The notes under the pieces: generated by a model | What the model was told of the DNA's origin: nothing | Database searches by the model: none | The model's input: only the letters and a program-made list of their open reading frames with translations | Program-made: the position numbers and the translations under genes | From: Thalassospira lohafexi | Lineage (GTDB): Bacteria; Pseudomonadota; Alphaproteobacteria; Rhodospirillales; Thalassospiraceae | Reading direction: 5' to 3' | Length of the DNA: 64,000 bases | NCBI RefSeq assembly: GCF_002844275.1 | Contig: NZ_NXGX01000001.1 | Location: 124,001 to 188,000, forward strand | Part shown: one piece after another, positions 44,751 to 52,593 of the stretch | Layout: each line of letters opens with the position of its first letter | Numbering within the stretch: position 1 is the first letter of the stretch

Positions 44751-47746
44751 TTCGCAAAAGCTTTGAGGGCAAATTCCTCAACTTCTTCGGATACAAGCTT
44801 CAGGTTTCCAAAGCCCATTTCATGAAGCTTCTGGCGGACCTGTTGACGAAGGTTCTTTCTAAGCTCGGTTTTCTCATGCCACATGGGTGGTGTGGTCTCG
44901 TATATGCCTTCAACCGATACCGCGATTTCGGCCAAGTTATCAGGCGTCATCTCTTCGGGTTGATAGCTTTCAAGAACCTTCATAATGCCGTATGCGTCTG
45001 GCGACATATTGGTGCCTTCATGGGCTTTTGCCTCAGCCTCCAAGTCCTTGGCAAGGTCCTCGGCCATCCTGAGCTTATCTGCCCAAGACAACTGTGCGCC
45101 GTCCATCTTCTCAAGCAATTCCTTGAGGCGCTGGGAAAACTTTCCGTATTGATGAGGGTTTTCGTCGAGCCTTTCATAGACGGTTTTGCGGAGTTCTGTC
45201 CCCTTGCGGATGGCAGCCGTTTTAAGGTCTGTTTCCAGTTTGCCATCTATATCAAAATCTTGCCAGAAGTCAGGATCAGTGATCGACCGAAGCTTGACGG
45301 TTACGCTCAAGCCCGTGGCATCAAGATGCTCTTCAAGCATTTCGCGGATTTTCTTGCTGTAGTCTTTGTGGTCAAACGCTTCTTTTTTCTCGAACACCTG
45401 TGTGGCGTAACGAAGGAAGCTCGCGATCCATTTAAGGTCCTTGGTGTATTCCAGAACCGATTTATCAGGACTGAGCGCCGCATAGATCGAGATAAACTCG
45501 CGGGCAACAGAGCGGTAAGTAAACCACTGGTCTTCGGTCTTTATGATATCAACAAAGGTATCATATTCCGCCTTCAGGTCGGAGGTCCCGCGCTTCAAGC
45601 CCTTCATCATCTTCATGACGGTGGCGTGGGCCGCTTTGAGTTGTGAACGAAGGTTGTCTAGGTCCACCATTGCATTCTGAACATCATCAGACCGGTAGGA
45701 CGAAAGGGCCTCATCAAGCTTCTGAGAGACGCCGATATAATCCACGATCAGACCATTTTTCTTGTTAGAATCCGCCACGCGGTTGGTCCGTGCAATCGCC
45801 TGAAGAAGGGTGTGTTCCTTAAGCGGTTTATCAAGGTACATGACGGATTCAATTGGTGCATCAAACCCCGTTAAAAGCTTGTCACAGACGATCAGGAAAT
45901 CGGGGGTTTCCCCCTTCTTGCCAAATGCCTGTTTGACGGATGTTTCCGCATCACGATCAAGGTAGTGCGCCATCAGCCCTTTGCGAAGATCAGCAATATG
46001 GTCATCTTCGGATGGCTTGTCGTCTTCTTGTGATCGTGAATAGACACAGGCGGATTTTCGTGCCGCTGCCTTCATGGCGTCATCCGGGGACATGCCCTGC
46101 TTGATCAAATCTTCCGCAATCACCGTGTCCAAGGCACGTTTATAAAGAATCACCGCTTCGCGATCTATTGCGACGATTTGCGCCTTGTAGCCATCCGGGG
46201 CAGCGTATTCCTTGAAATGGGTCCAGATGTCATAGGCAATCAGTTCAATGCGTCTGGGGTGCTTCACCAGATCGGCAAAAGTGACGCCGCGCTTCTTAAG
46301 CTCTTCAAGCTTGTCATCAGGTAGATCGGCAAACCATTGGTCAAACAGAATGTCGATCTTGGCTTCATCAATGTGCCAGTCCGTCTTGCGTCCGGTGTAA
46401 TAGATCGGAACGGTCGCCCCATCGGCCACAGCATCATCAATGCCGTATTTGTCCAGATACCCCTCGCCAACAATCCCGAAGTTCTTGTAGGTATCCTTAT
46501 CGGTTTTCTTGATCGGAGTGCCGGTAAATCCAAAGAACCGCGCTTCAGGCATGGTCGCACGAAGATACGCGCCAAGGTCCTTTTCCTGTGTGCGGTGGCA
46601 CTCATCCACCATGGCGATCCAGTTTTGGGAATTGGCAATCGGTGACTTGGAGCCTTGGAACTTGAAGATCGTGGACAGGGCTGTGATGCCGTCAATGCCA
46701 CTGCCAATCAGCGCATGAAGATCAGCAACCGAACCAACGCTGACAGGGTTTGGTAACCCACAGGCCTTGAATGTGCCGCTGATCTGGTCATCAAGATCAA
46801 TGCGGTCGGTCAGCACCATCAGGTTGGGGTTTGCCAGTTCGGGGGATGCTTCGGTCAGATGGGTTTTCAGTTTCAACGCTGCAAAAACCATCGTCAGGGA
46901 CTTGCCAGACCCTTGGGTATGCCAGACCAACCCCTTGCGGTGTTTACCGTCCACAACCCTGCTGACGATCTTGTTGACCGCCCGGAACTGCTGATAGCGG
47001 CAAATCTTTTTGATCTTCCCGACTTCGGCTTGCTCAAAGACGATGAAATGGGCGATCAAGTCCAACAGGCGCGAAGGCTCCAACAGGCTCCATAGACCCT
47101 TGTTGAGTTCATTGGAAAAGTCTCTCTCCGGACGCGGCCAAGGATCACCCCAAGAGCCATAGAATTTCGAAGGGCTTCCGGTAGCGCCATACAGGCAATT
47201 GGTGCCATCGGTCAGAATGTTAAAGCAGTTGGAATAGAACAGCCGTGGGATATCGCGTTCATATTGCTTGATCTGATCGAATGCCTCGCCGGTCTTATCC
47301 TTGGCATTGATCGGTGACTTGGCCTCGATCACCACCACCGGGATGCCGTTGATATAAACCACGACATCGGGAATGCGGGATTTCTCCGCCTTGATATAAA
47401 GCTGGTTGGTAACGGTGAAACTGTTGTTTTCCGGGTTCAGGAAATCAATGAGCTTTATGGTCTTGTGTTCGGACTGACCCTGAACCTTGCGGCTATAGTT
47501 CCCGCGCAAGATTCCCAGCCATTCCTCATTATCATTCTTGCTGAGTAGCTCGACATAGGCCGCTTGGGCATCTTCGTCAGACAGGCCGTTCAAGCGTTTG
47601 ATCGCGTCAATTACATGAGGGCGGAACAGAACTTGGTTGTCACCATCGCGTAGGGCTTCATGCTCCGCCTTGGTCACGAAGCGATGGCCCATATCCTTCA
47701 AGACTTGGATCGTTGGCTTTTCCGCCAGTTGCCACTCACTGCCCAT
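44747..47746 (-). CDS. hsdR: Type I restriction enzyme, R subunit
   Basis: A 999-residue restriction and translocation subunit. The N-terminal PD-(D/E)xK nuclease has Asp127, Glu141 and Lys143 (IPDVVVYINGIPVVVIEAK). The SF2 motor has the Walker A motif QGSGKS near 278-283, DECH at 381-384, and later FTGTP and QAIARTNR motifs. A C-terminal helical region binds the methylase complex. With HsdM and HsdS it cuts unmodified DNA after translocation. It is full length and shows no frameshift. Confidence 0.95.
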   Translation of the reverse strand: MGSEWQLAEKPTIQVLKDMGHRFVTKAEHEALRDGDNQVLFRPHVIDAIKRLNGLSDEDAQAAYVELLSKNDNEEWLGILRGNYSRKVQGQSEHKTIKLIDFLNPENNSFTVTNQLYIKAEKSRIPDVVVYINGIPVVVIEAKSPINAKDKTGEAFDQIKQYERDIPRLFYSNCFNILTDGTNCLYGATGSPSKFYGSWGDPWPRPERDFSNELNKGLWSLLEPSRLLDLIAHFIVFEQAEVGKIKKICRYQQFRAVNKIVSRVVDGKHRKGLVWHTQGSGKSLTMVFAALKLKTHLTEASPELANPNLMVLTDRIDLDDQISGTFKACGLPNPVSVGSVADLHALIGSGIDGITALSTIFKFQGSKSPIANSQNWIAMVDECHRTQEKDLGAYLRATMPEARFFGFTGTPIKKTDKDTYKNFGIVGEGYLDKYGIDDAVADGATVPIYYTGRKTDWHIDEAKIDILFDQWFADLPDDKLEELKKRGVTFADLVKHPRRIELIAYDIWTHFKEYAAPDGYKAQIVAIDREAVILYKRALDTVIAEDLIKQGMSPDDAMKAAARKSACVYSRSQEDDKPSEDDHIADLRKGLMAHYLDRDAETSVKQAFGKKGETPDFLIVCDKLLTGFDAPIESVMYLDKPLKEHTLLQAIARTNRVADSNKKNGLIVDYIGVSQKLDEALSSYRSDDVQNAMVDLDNLRSQLKAAHATVMKMMKGLKRGTSDLKAEYDTFVDIIKTEDQWFTYRSVAREFISIYAALSPDKSVLEYTKDLKWIASFLRYATQVFEKKEAFDHKDYSKKIREMLEEHLDATGLSVTVKLRSITDPDFWQDFDIDGKLETDLKTAAIRKGTELRKTVYERLDENPHQYGKFSQRLKELLEKMDGAQLSWADKLRMAEDLAKDLEAEAKAHEGTNMSPDAYGIMKVLESYQPEEMTPDNLAEIAVSVEGIYETTPPMWHEKTELRKNLRQQVRQKLHEMGFGNLKLVSEEVEEFALKAFAK

Positions 47747-47760
47747 ATCGCTCTTGCCTC

Positions 47761-48438
47761 TTAATCTTCAGCTATGCCGATGTATCTCAGCAAGGCAACC
47801 CCTTGGCTTGTCAGAGCATGTTTAACTCTGCTGGTCTCAAAGTCTTCTTCCGTTACTTTAAGAAGGCCGAATGAAGCCAAATGCGCCAAAAGTGCATCCT
47901 TGTGAGCCGCCTTTGAACGATCTGCTGAACCCAGTGCTCTGCTGAAAGGACCAAGAACACTCTTGTGCTTTTTCCGAAATGCTTTGGCATCATCGCTGCT
48001 GATAGCCTGATATTTTGACTGGTAGCTGGAAAGAATGAGGATTTCGTCGTCACCGATCTGATTTAAAATACGAAGATTGTGACGAACCCTGTGTTGTTCT
48101 GCTTCTTCACAATTAAGGCCAGATATGACCAGTTCCCCGATATACTTTTTGCGTTCTTCAGTGAAGGCACGTGCGGATTGCCATAGGCCTTCTTCAAACA
48201 GGTCAAGCCCTTCGGGTTTTTCCAAGGCGAGCTTTAGCTTGAGTTCATCAATCTGATCTTGAAGGTGGCGGATATAGGATTCCACCCTATCAGCCCGAAC
48301 ATTCGGGATAATTTCTGTCAACACCGTCTGGATGCTTGCTCCGACAAAAGGAACAGCACCCGCAACACTCGCCCCAATCCGCAATGCTTTGGAGGTTGAG
48401 GTATCTCCAAGCGGTGGATGTTGATTTTCCTCAGACAT
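47761..48438 (-). CDS. Unknown protein inside the hsd operon
   Basis: A 225-residue protein whose ATG overlaps the hsdS stop by eight bases and whose stop is 14 bases before hsdR, so it is an integral member of the operon. A hydrophobic segment (about residue 19-44: ALRIGASVAGAVPFVGA and following) is followed by a coiled-coil-like helix (RHLQDQIDELKLKLALEK). The remainder is charged and helical, ending in what looks like a winged-helix-type segment (LLAHLASFGLLKV, ALTSQGVALLRYIG). No family recognised. Candidate accessory or membrane-linked partner of the restriction system. Confidence 0.78.
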   Translation of the reverse strand: MSEENQHPPLGDTSTSKALRIGASVAGAVPFVGASIQTVLTEIIPNVRADRVESYIRHLQDQIDELKLKLALEKPEGLDLFEEGLWQSARAFTEERKKYIGELVISGLNCEEAEQHRVRHNLRILNQIGDDEILILSSYQSKYQAISSDDAKAFRKKHKSVLGPFSRALGSADRSKAAHKDALLAHLASFGLLKVTEEDFETSRVKHALTSQGVALLRYIGIAED

Positions 48439-49654
48439 TTGGTACCTCCACCCGTTTGCGACCTGTGAGAAGGTCGGACATGAGGCCGGTTTTAAGTGCT
48501 TGGAGTTGGCTAAGCTTCGCTTCGTTCAGCCTAGTAGCTGTCTGTGCGTCTTCAAGATGTCGGACAATCTCGATTTGTTCGGCTTTTGGTGGGATTGGCA
48601 CAAGCATTTTCTTTAGCTCGGTGACATTGAAATGCTTTTGAGCGAGGCCACCCTCTGACTTCAAAACTTGCTTACGACCTTCAGGGCTATTGATGTAGGC
48701 TGACAAGAATTCCGAAATAACGAGGTTGTGCTTCGGACGGGCGAATATGATGTCAATACAGTTTGTTCCATTATACTCGGGTGGAACAACACACGATGTA
48801 CCTGTATATCCACTTCTTACGACAAGAACGTCGCCCGCTTTAAGCTGAGACTTTTTGTTTTTCTCGTGTCCTTCTTTTGAGAGATAAACCCATTTATCAT
48901 CTTCAATATAACCTTCGCGGACATTAGCTGATCGGAGTGCTTTGATTCCGCTACCTGCCTCCACATAATACTGTGCAGGCTTGATGACGATGCCGACAGA
49001 TATGGTCATGCAGAGGTCATCTGCTTTTTTTAGCTCCCAACTCTCAGGAATCTCCCCCAGTTCGGTTTGTTTGAACTTGGTGTGGCCGATGCCTTTGGTG
49101 AGGAGGGTTTGAAGCAATCCTTTTTTGACCTGTTTGGTTTGGTCAATGACGGCTTTGGTCGCGGCAATGGCCTCATCCACGCTGCTCAGAACTTCCGCGA
49201 TTTTCTTTTGTTCGGGAAGTGGGGGGACACCAACATGGTATTTATCTAGCACACCTTTTTTAATGTGCTTCATTGTGGTGCCGTGGGAATGGCTAGCAAG
49301 TCCATCAATTGAATGAAGAATAGTGTATAGGAGGAAGTTCTTATCAACCCCTTCGTTTTCAACGACCTTAAAAATATGTTGGTTCAAAATGCCATCCCCA
49401 TTTTTCCACAGAAGTGCGGTCAGAGTGGCCGACCAAGAAAAAAGCAAATCGCCATCGCGGATTAAGTGCTTTTCCTGAACATCTGATCCTGAATAATAAT
49501 TGGTTTCAGAGTATGGGTTATTGATTTGGGCAATACGGATGATTGGTAACCCCTCAGTTCCCCAATCTGCGGGCTTGAAGGCTCGACCATTTTGATATTC
49601 CCCAAGGTCTGATAGAGGCTTGCTTTGCCAACCTTCAGTAACCTCATGCGTCAT
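48431..49654 (-). CDS. hsdS: Type I restriction enzyme, specificity subunit
   Basis: A 407-residue two-TRD subunit. Each half ends with a conserved helix: PPLPEQKKIAEVLSSVDEA in the first and PIPPKAEQIEIVRHLEDA in the second. The two target-recognition domains (about 15-130 and 215-335) set the bipartite DNA target. The site cannot be predicted here. ATG 49654 has GGAG eight bases upstream and overlaps the hsdM end by 11 bases. Confidence 0.93.
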   Translation of the reverse strand: MTHEVTEGWQSKPLSDLGEYQNGRAFKPADWGTEGLPIIRIAQINNPYSETNYYSGSDVQEKHLIRDGDLLFSWSATLTALLWKNGDGILNQHIFKVVENEGVDKNFLLYTILHSIDGLASHSHGTTMKHIKKGVLDKYHVGVPPLPEQKKIAEVLSSVDEAIAATKAVIDQTKQVKKGLLQTLLTKGIGHTKFKQTELGEIPESWELKKADDLCMTISVGIVIKPAQYYVEAGSGIKALRSANVREGYIEDDKWVYLSKEGHEKNKKSQLKAGDVLVVRSGYTGTSCVVPPEYNGTNCIDIIFARPKHNLVISEFLSAYINSPEGRKQVLKSEGGLAQKHFNVTELKKMLVPIPPKAEQIEIVRHLEDAQTATRLNEAKLSQLQALKTGLMSDLLTGRKRVEVPNV

Positions 49655-51134
49655 AGCCAAGCTCCTTCAGGAAACCCATCATCTTGACTTCGGCTTCGTC
49701 ACGCTGCTGACGCAGGGCGTTGAGTTTGACGACTTCTGCCACCACATCAATCTCGACTTCGGCTTCGTCGGAGGTGACGTAACGAGAAATGTTGAGATTG
49801 TGGTCATTCTCGCGAATTTCATCCAAACCAACCACACGGGCGAACCTGTCTTCATCTTTGAATGTAGCGAAAGTATCGGCGAAATGCTTCACATTGGCGT
49901 CTGAGAGGTGATTCTGGGCTTTGCCTTCGACGATTTCCTGAGACCCGTTGATCACCAAAACCTTGCCCTTGCGGTCTGCTGGTTTGTTCCTGCGAATGAT
50001 CAGGATACAGGCCGGAATACCCGCACCATAAAACAGGTTTGGTCCCAGCCCGATCACTGCATCAATCAGGTCATCTTCCAATAACCCTTTTCGGATTTTG
50101 CCCTCGGCCCCGCCCCGGAACAGAATGCCGTGCGGCAAGACCACACCCAACATGCCGTCTTCCCTGAGGCTGGCGAGCATGTGTTGGACAAACGCCAGAT
50201 CACCATAGGATTGCGGTGGACAGCCATAGGTATCGCGTCCGAATTTATCCCCGGTTGACCAGACATCATGCCCCCAGTTCTTCAGCGAGAAGGGCGGGTT
50301 GGCAAGGACACGGTCAAAGGTACGAATGGCCTTTGTACCATCACCGACTAGATGTTTGGGATCAAGCAAGGTGTCGCCACGTTCAACAAAGGCATCATCA
50401 ATGTCATGCAGGAACAGGTTCATGGAGCAGATCGCCCATGTGTTCAGGTTCTTTTCCTGCCCATAGAGCGACAATGAACGCGGGTTCTTGCCTTGGCGTT
50501 CAAGGTGATGGAAGCATTCCAGAAGCATCCCGCCAGAGCCGCAGGTGGGATCATAGACAGACATGCCCTCATCGGGCTTCAAGCATTCGACAATCAACCT
50601 TACGACCATCTTGGGGGTATAGAACTCGCCCCCCTTCTTGCCCGCATCATCGGCAAACTGGGCGATCAGATATTCATAGGCGTTGCCAAGAACATCGGCT
50701 TCGACATCGGCGTTGCGAAAGCGGTGCTTTTCAAAGTGCTGAAGAAGGCGTTCAAGGGTGGCGTCGGGAAAGCGTTGCTTGTTGTTGAAGTCCACATCCT
50801 GAAATACCCCGCGAAGGCGGTGGTTGGCATCTTCAATAGCATGGAAGGCCGCGTTCAGATGTTCGCCAATGTTGGTGGTGTGTTTGCGCACATCCTTCCA
50901 GAAATGGCCGTCGGGGATATGGAAACGGTGTTCGTCGGGATCAGATGCCAGTTCCTTGTCACCATACTGGCTCAGCTTACGCTCGTATTCCTCTTCCCAG
51001 ACGTCACACAGACGGCGATAGAACAGAAGACCAAAGATGTAATGCTTGAAATCCCCTGAGTCGATGGACCCACGAAGAATGTTCGCCGTCCCCCACAGGT
51101 GTGATTCAAGTTCTTGAAGCGTCAACTGAGACAT
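49644..51134 (-). CDS. hsdM: Type I restriction enzyme, methylase subunit
   Basis: A 496-residue N6-adenine methyltransferase. The SAM-binding motif is DPTCGSGGM (195-203), the catalytic motif NPPF (279-282), and the N-terminal helical region (LQELESHLWGTANILRG) is typical of HsdM. GEFYTPKMVVRLI is the family hallmark. First gene of the hsd operon, transcribed from the right end of the island. Confidence 0.95.
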   Translation of the reverse strand: MSQLTLQELESHLWGTANILRGSIDSGDFKHYIFGLLFYRRLCDVWEEEYERKLSQYGDKELASDPDEHRFHIPDGHFWKDVRKHTTNIGEHLNAAFHAIEDANHRLRGVFQDVDFNNKQRFPDATLERLLQHFEKHRFRNADVEADVLGNAYEYLIAQFADDAGKKGGEFYTPKMVVRLIVECLKPDEGMSVYDPTCGSGGMLLECFHHLERQGKNPRSLSLYGQEKNLNTWAICSMNLFLHDIDDAFVERGDTLLDPKHLVGDGTKAIRTFDRVLANPPFSLKNWGHDVWSTGDKFGRDTYGCPPQSYGDLAFVQHMLASLREDGMLGVVLPHGILFRGGAEGKIRKGLLEDDLIDAVIGLGPNLFYGAGIPACILIIRRNKPADRKGKVLVINGSQEIVEGKAQNHLSDANVKHFADTFATFKDEDRFARVVGLDEIRENDHNLNISRYVTSDEAEVEIDVVAEVVKLNALRQQRDEAEVKMMGFLKELGYDA

Positions 51135-51488
51135 GAAACTAGTGTTTCCCCTGCAACTTTAGGCACGTTGAATGTTAGAGGAAGCACCATAACGGAATGC
51201 GGTTTTTTGGCAATCGGTCTGGTGGGGATTGTTGCCACAAGCTTCCGCATTGTGTGGCAGACATGCTGCTACGCCTGTATTTGGCAGGGGATGGTGGCGT
51301 CGGTGCAAAGGCGATTAATTGGCACACGCGAATCTGCTTGGCCCTTGGTGGCGCTGTGTTTGCTGAATAGGTGGTTCGGGAGGGGAGGTTTGATGTACCG
51401 TTGTGGACACCAAACGTGTACCACCAACGTGTACTACCCCGCGCTATGGCAGGGTAGTAACTCGTTGATTTTACTAGAAAAATCACAT
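51135..51488. other. Right-end non-coding region of the island
   Basis: About 350 bases that include the hsdM promoter side and recombination elements. It contains the right arm repeats (51402-51435) and an 8-bp inverted repeat TACTACCC/GGGTAGTA at 51432-51439 and 51452-51459. Frames on both strands here have no ribosome-binding site and biased composition and are not called. Confidence 0.55.
51402..51435 (+). repeat. Right arm-type repeats (three copies, 13-bp period)
   Basis: CGTGTACT at 51428-51435, CGTGTACC at 51415-51422 and a degenerate GATGTACC at 51402-51409, again spaced exactly 13 bases and in the same orientation as the left set at 39081-39114. The shared period and sequence at both ends point to a recombination role. 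Confidence 0.72.
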
Positions 51489-51506
51489 TTGGCTGGGGCG
51501 GTAGGA
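51489..51506. repeat. attR: 18-bp repeat within the tRNA-Gln 3' end
   Basis: TTGGCTGGGGCGGTAGGA, identical to attL at 39002-39019. On the minus strand it is the T-stem 3' strand, acceptor 3' strand, discriminator and CCA of tRNA-Gln, so the tRNA stays intact next to the island. Confidence 0.9.
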
Positions 51507-51564
51507 TTCGAACCTACGGTACACGATACCAAAAACCGATGCCTTACCACTTGGCCACGCCCCA
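51490..51564 (-). tRNA. tRNA-Gln (anticodon TTG)
   Basis: 75 bases including an encoded CCA. Acceptor stem TGGGGCG/CGCCCCA is perfect, the discriminator is G, and the T arm is GTAGG-TTCGAAT-CCTAC. The anticodon loop is TTTTGGT with anticodon TTG. The anticodon stem TCGGT/ATCGT has an apparent T-T mismatch at 27-43 and a G-T pair. It is the integration target of the island, which begins at its 3' end. Confidence 0.93.
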
Positions 51565-51642
51565 TCAGCGTGTGTGGCGCGGAAAATAGCGTTCCCGTCG
51601 CCAGAGCGCAACCCTCTATTTGAAGGTTTTTTTATCTATATC

Positions 51643-52572
51643 TCAGTCTGGAAAGGATGCGCCGATATTTGACAAAATCTGGGACTGTTCACAACGGATT
51701 TCGGTGGGAACAATCCACCAGTTTTCGTGCTGCGACGCGATGGCGTTTGCCGCCTTTTCTGCCTGTGTGGCGGTGTCATAAATGGCAAAGCAGGTTGCCC
51801 CCGATCCTGACATGCGCGCCAGTAAACAGCCTTCTTCGCGGGCCATGGCATTTAAAACATCGCAGATGTCAGGCAGGATCGATGTCGCGGCAAGTGTGAG
51901 GTCATTTCCGCATTCCTGAAGATCCGCCGCAAGAGCGGCACCACTTTCATAACGCATGCGAATGTTCCACAGGCCTTCGTCACTGAACCCGTCTTCTTCG
52001 CGTGCTTTGAAAATAGCCGGTGTTGAAACGGGCTTTCCCGGATTGATCAAGACAATCGGCAAGGGAGGTAAATCTGGAAGTTCGGTCAGTTTTTCGCCAA
52101 TCCCCGACATCAGGGTCGCTTTGCCATGAAGGCAAACCGGCACATCCGCACCAAGCGATAAGGCAATCGCAGAAAGCCTGTCGCCATCCAGGTCAAGGTT
52201 CCACATCTCATACAGAAGGCGTATGGCCGCTGCCGCATCGGCAGAGCCCCCACCGATGCCAGATGCAACAGGCAGGCGTTTATCAAGGATCAAATCCGCA
52301 CCAAGTTCGGTATTGGCTTCTTCCTGCAAAAGACGTGCAGCCCGAACGACAAGGTTGTCATTGGTGTGGTCGTTTGAAAGGGCGTCTGCCATCGGGCCAG
52401 TGACGGCAAGGGTAATCTTGCCGTCATTACGAAGCTCACCGCTTACAACATCCCCGGCGGCTGTAAAGCAGACGAGGCTTTCCAGAAGGTGGTAGCCGTC
52501 GTCTCTTTTGCCGGTGACATGCAGGAACAGATTGATCTTGGCTGGAGCCTGCTGGCTATAGGTCGCGGACAT
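51643..52572 (-). CDS. ispE: 4-diphosphocytidyl-2-C-methyl-D-erythritol kinase
   Basis: A 309-residue GHMP kinase of the MEP isoprenoid pathway. The N-terminal APAKINLFLHVTGKRDDGYH motif and the glycine-rich ATP loop SGIGGGSADAAAA are present. It phosphorylates CDP-methylerythritol. It is downstream of the TPR lipoprotein (21-base gap) on the same strand. ispH of the same pathway is at 8686. Confidence 0.95.
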   Translation of the reverse strand: MSATYSQQAPAKINLFLHVTGKRDDGYHLLESLVCFTAAGDVVSGELRNDGKITLAVTGPMADALSNDHTNDNLVVRAARLLQEEANTELGADLILDKRLPVASGIGGGSADAAAAIRLLYEMWNLDLDGDRLSAIALSLGADVPVCLHGKATLMSGIGEKLTELPDLPPLPIVLINPGKPVSTPAIFKAREEDGFSDEGLWNIRMRYESGAALAADLQECGNDLTLAATSILPDICDVLNAMAREEGCLLARMSGSGATCFAIYDTATQAEKAANAIASQHENWWIVPTEIRCEQSQILSNIGASFPD

Positions 52573-52593
52573 CGGGTGTTTCTTCCCAAACGG

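Larger units (their letters stand above)
39002..51506. mobile_element. 12.5-kb integrative genomic island in tRNA-Gln(TTG)
   Basis: The 18-bp direct repeats at 39002-39019 and 51489-51506 bound the island, with a tyrosine integrase at the left end and 13-bp-period repeats near both ends. Cargo: an HTH protein, an M41-like protein, an RNase H-like protein, a serine resolvase, and a type I restriction-modification operon with two extra genes. No phage structural, conjugation or replication gene is visible. Genes flanking the island are ordinary chromosomal genes. Confidence 0.9.

Noticed and set aside
39002-51506. Prophage
   Set aside because: No capsid, tail, terminase, lysis or phage replication gene is present. 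Integrase plus restriction cargo fits a genomic island better.
51114-51623. Plus-strand open frame of 169 codons over the right island end
   Set aside because: It runs antisense across the tRNA-Gln gene and the att site and has no credible start signal. The sequence is explained by the tRNA and recombination elements.
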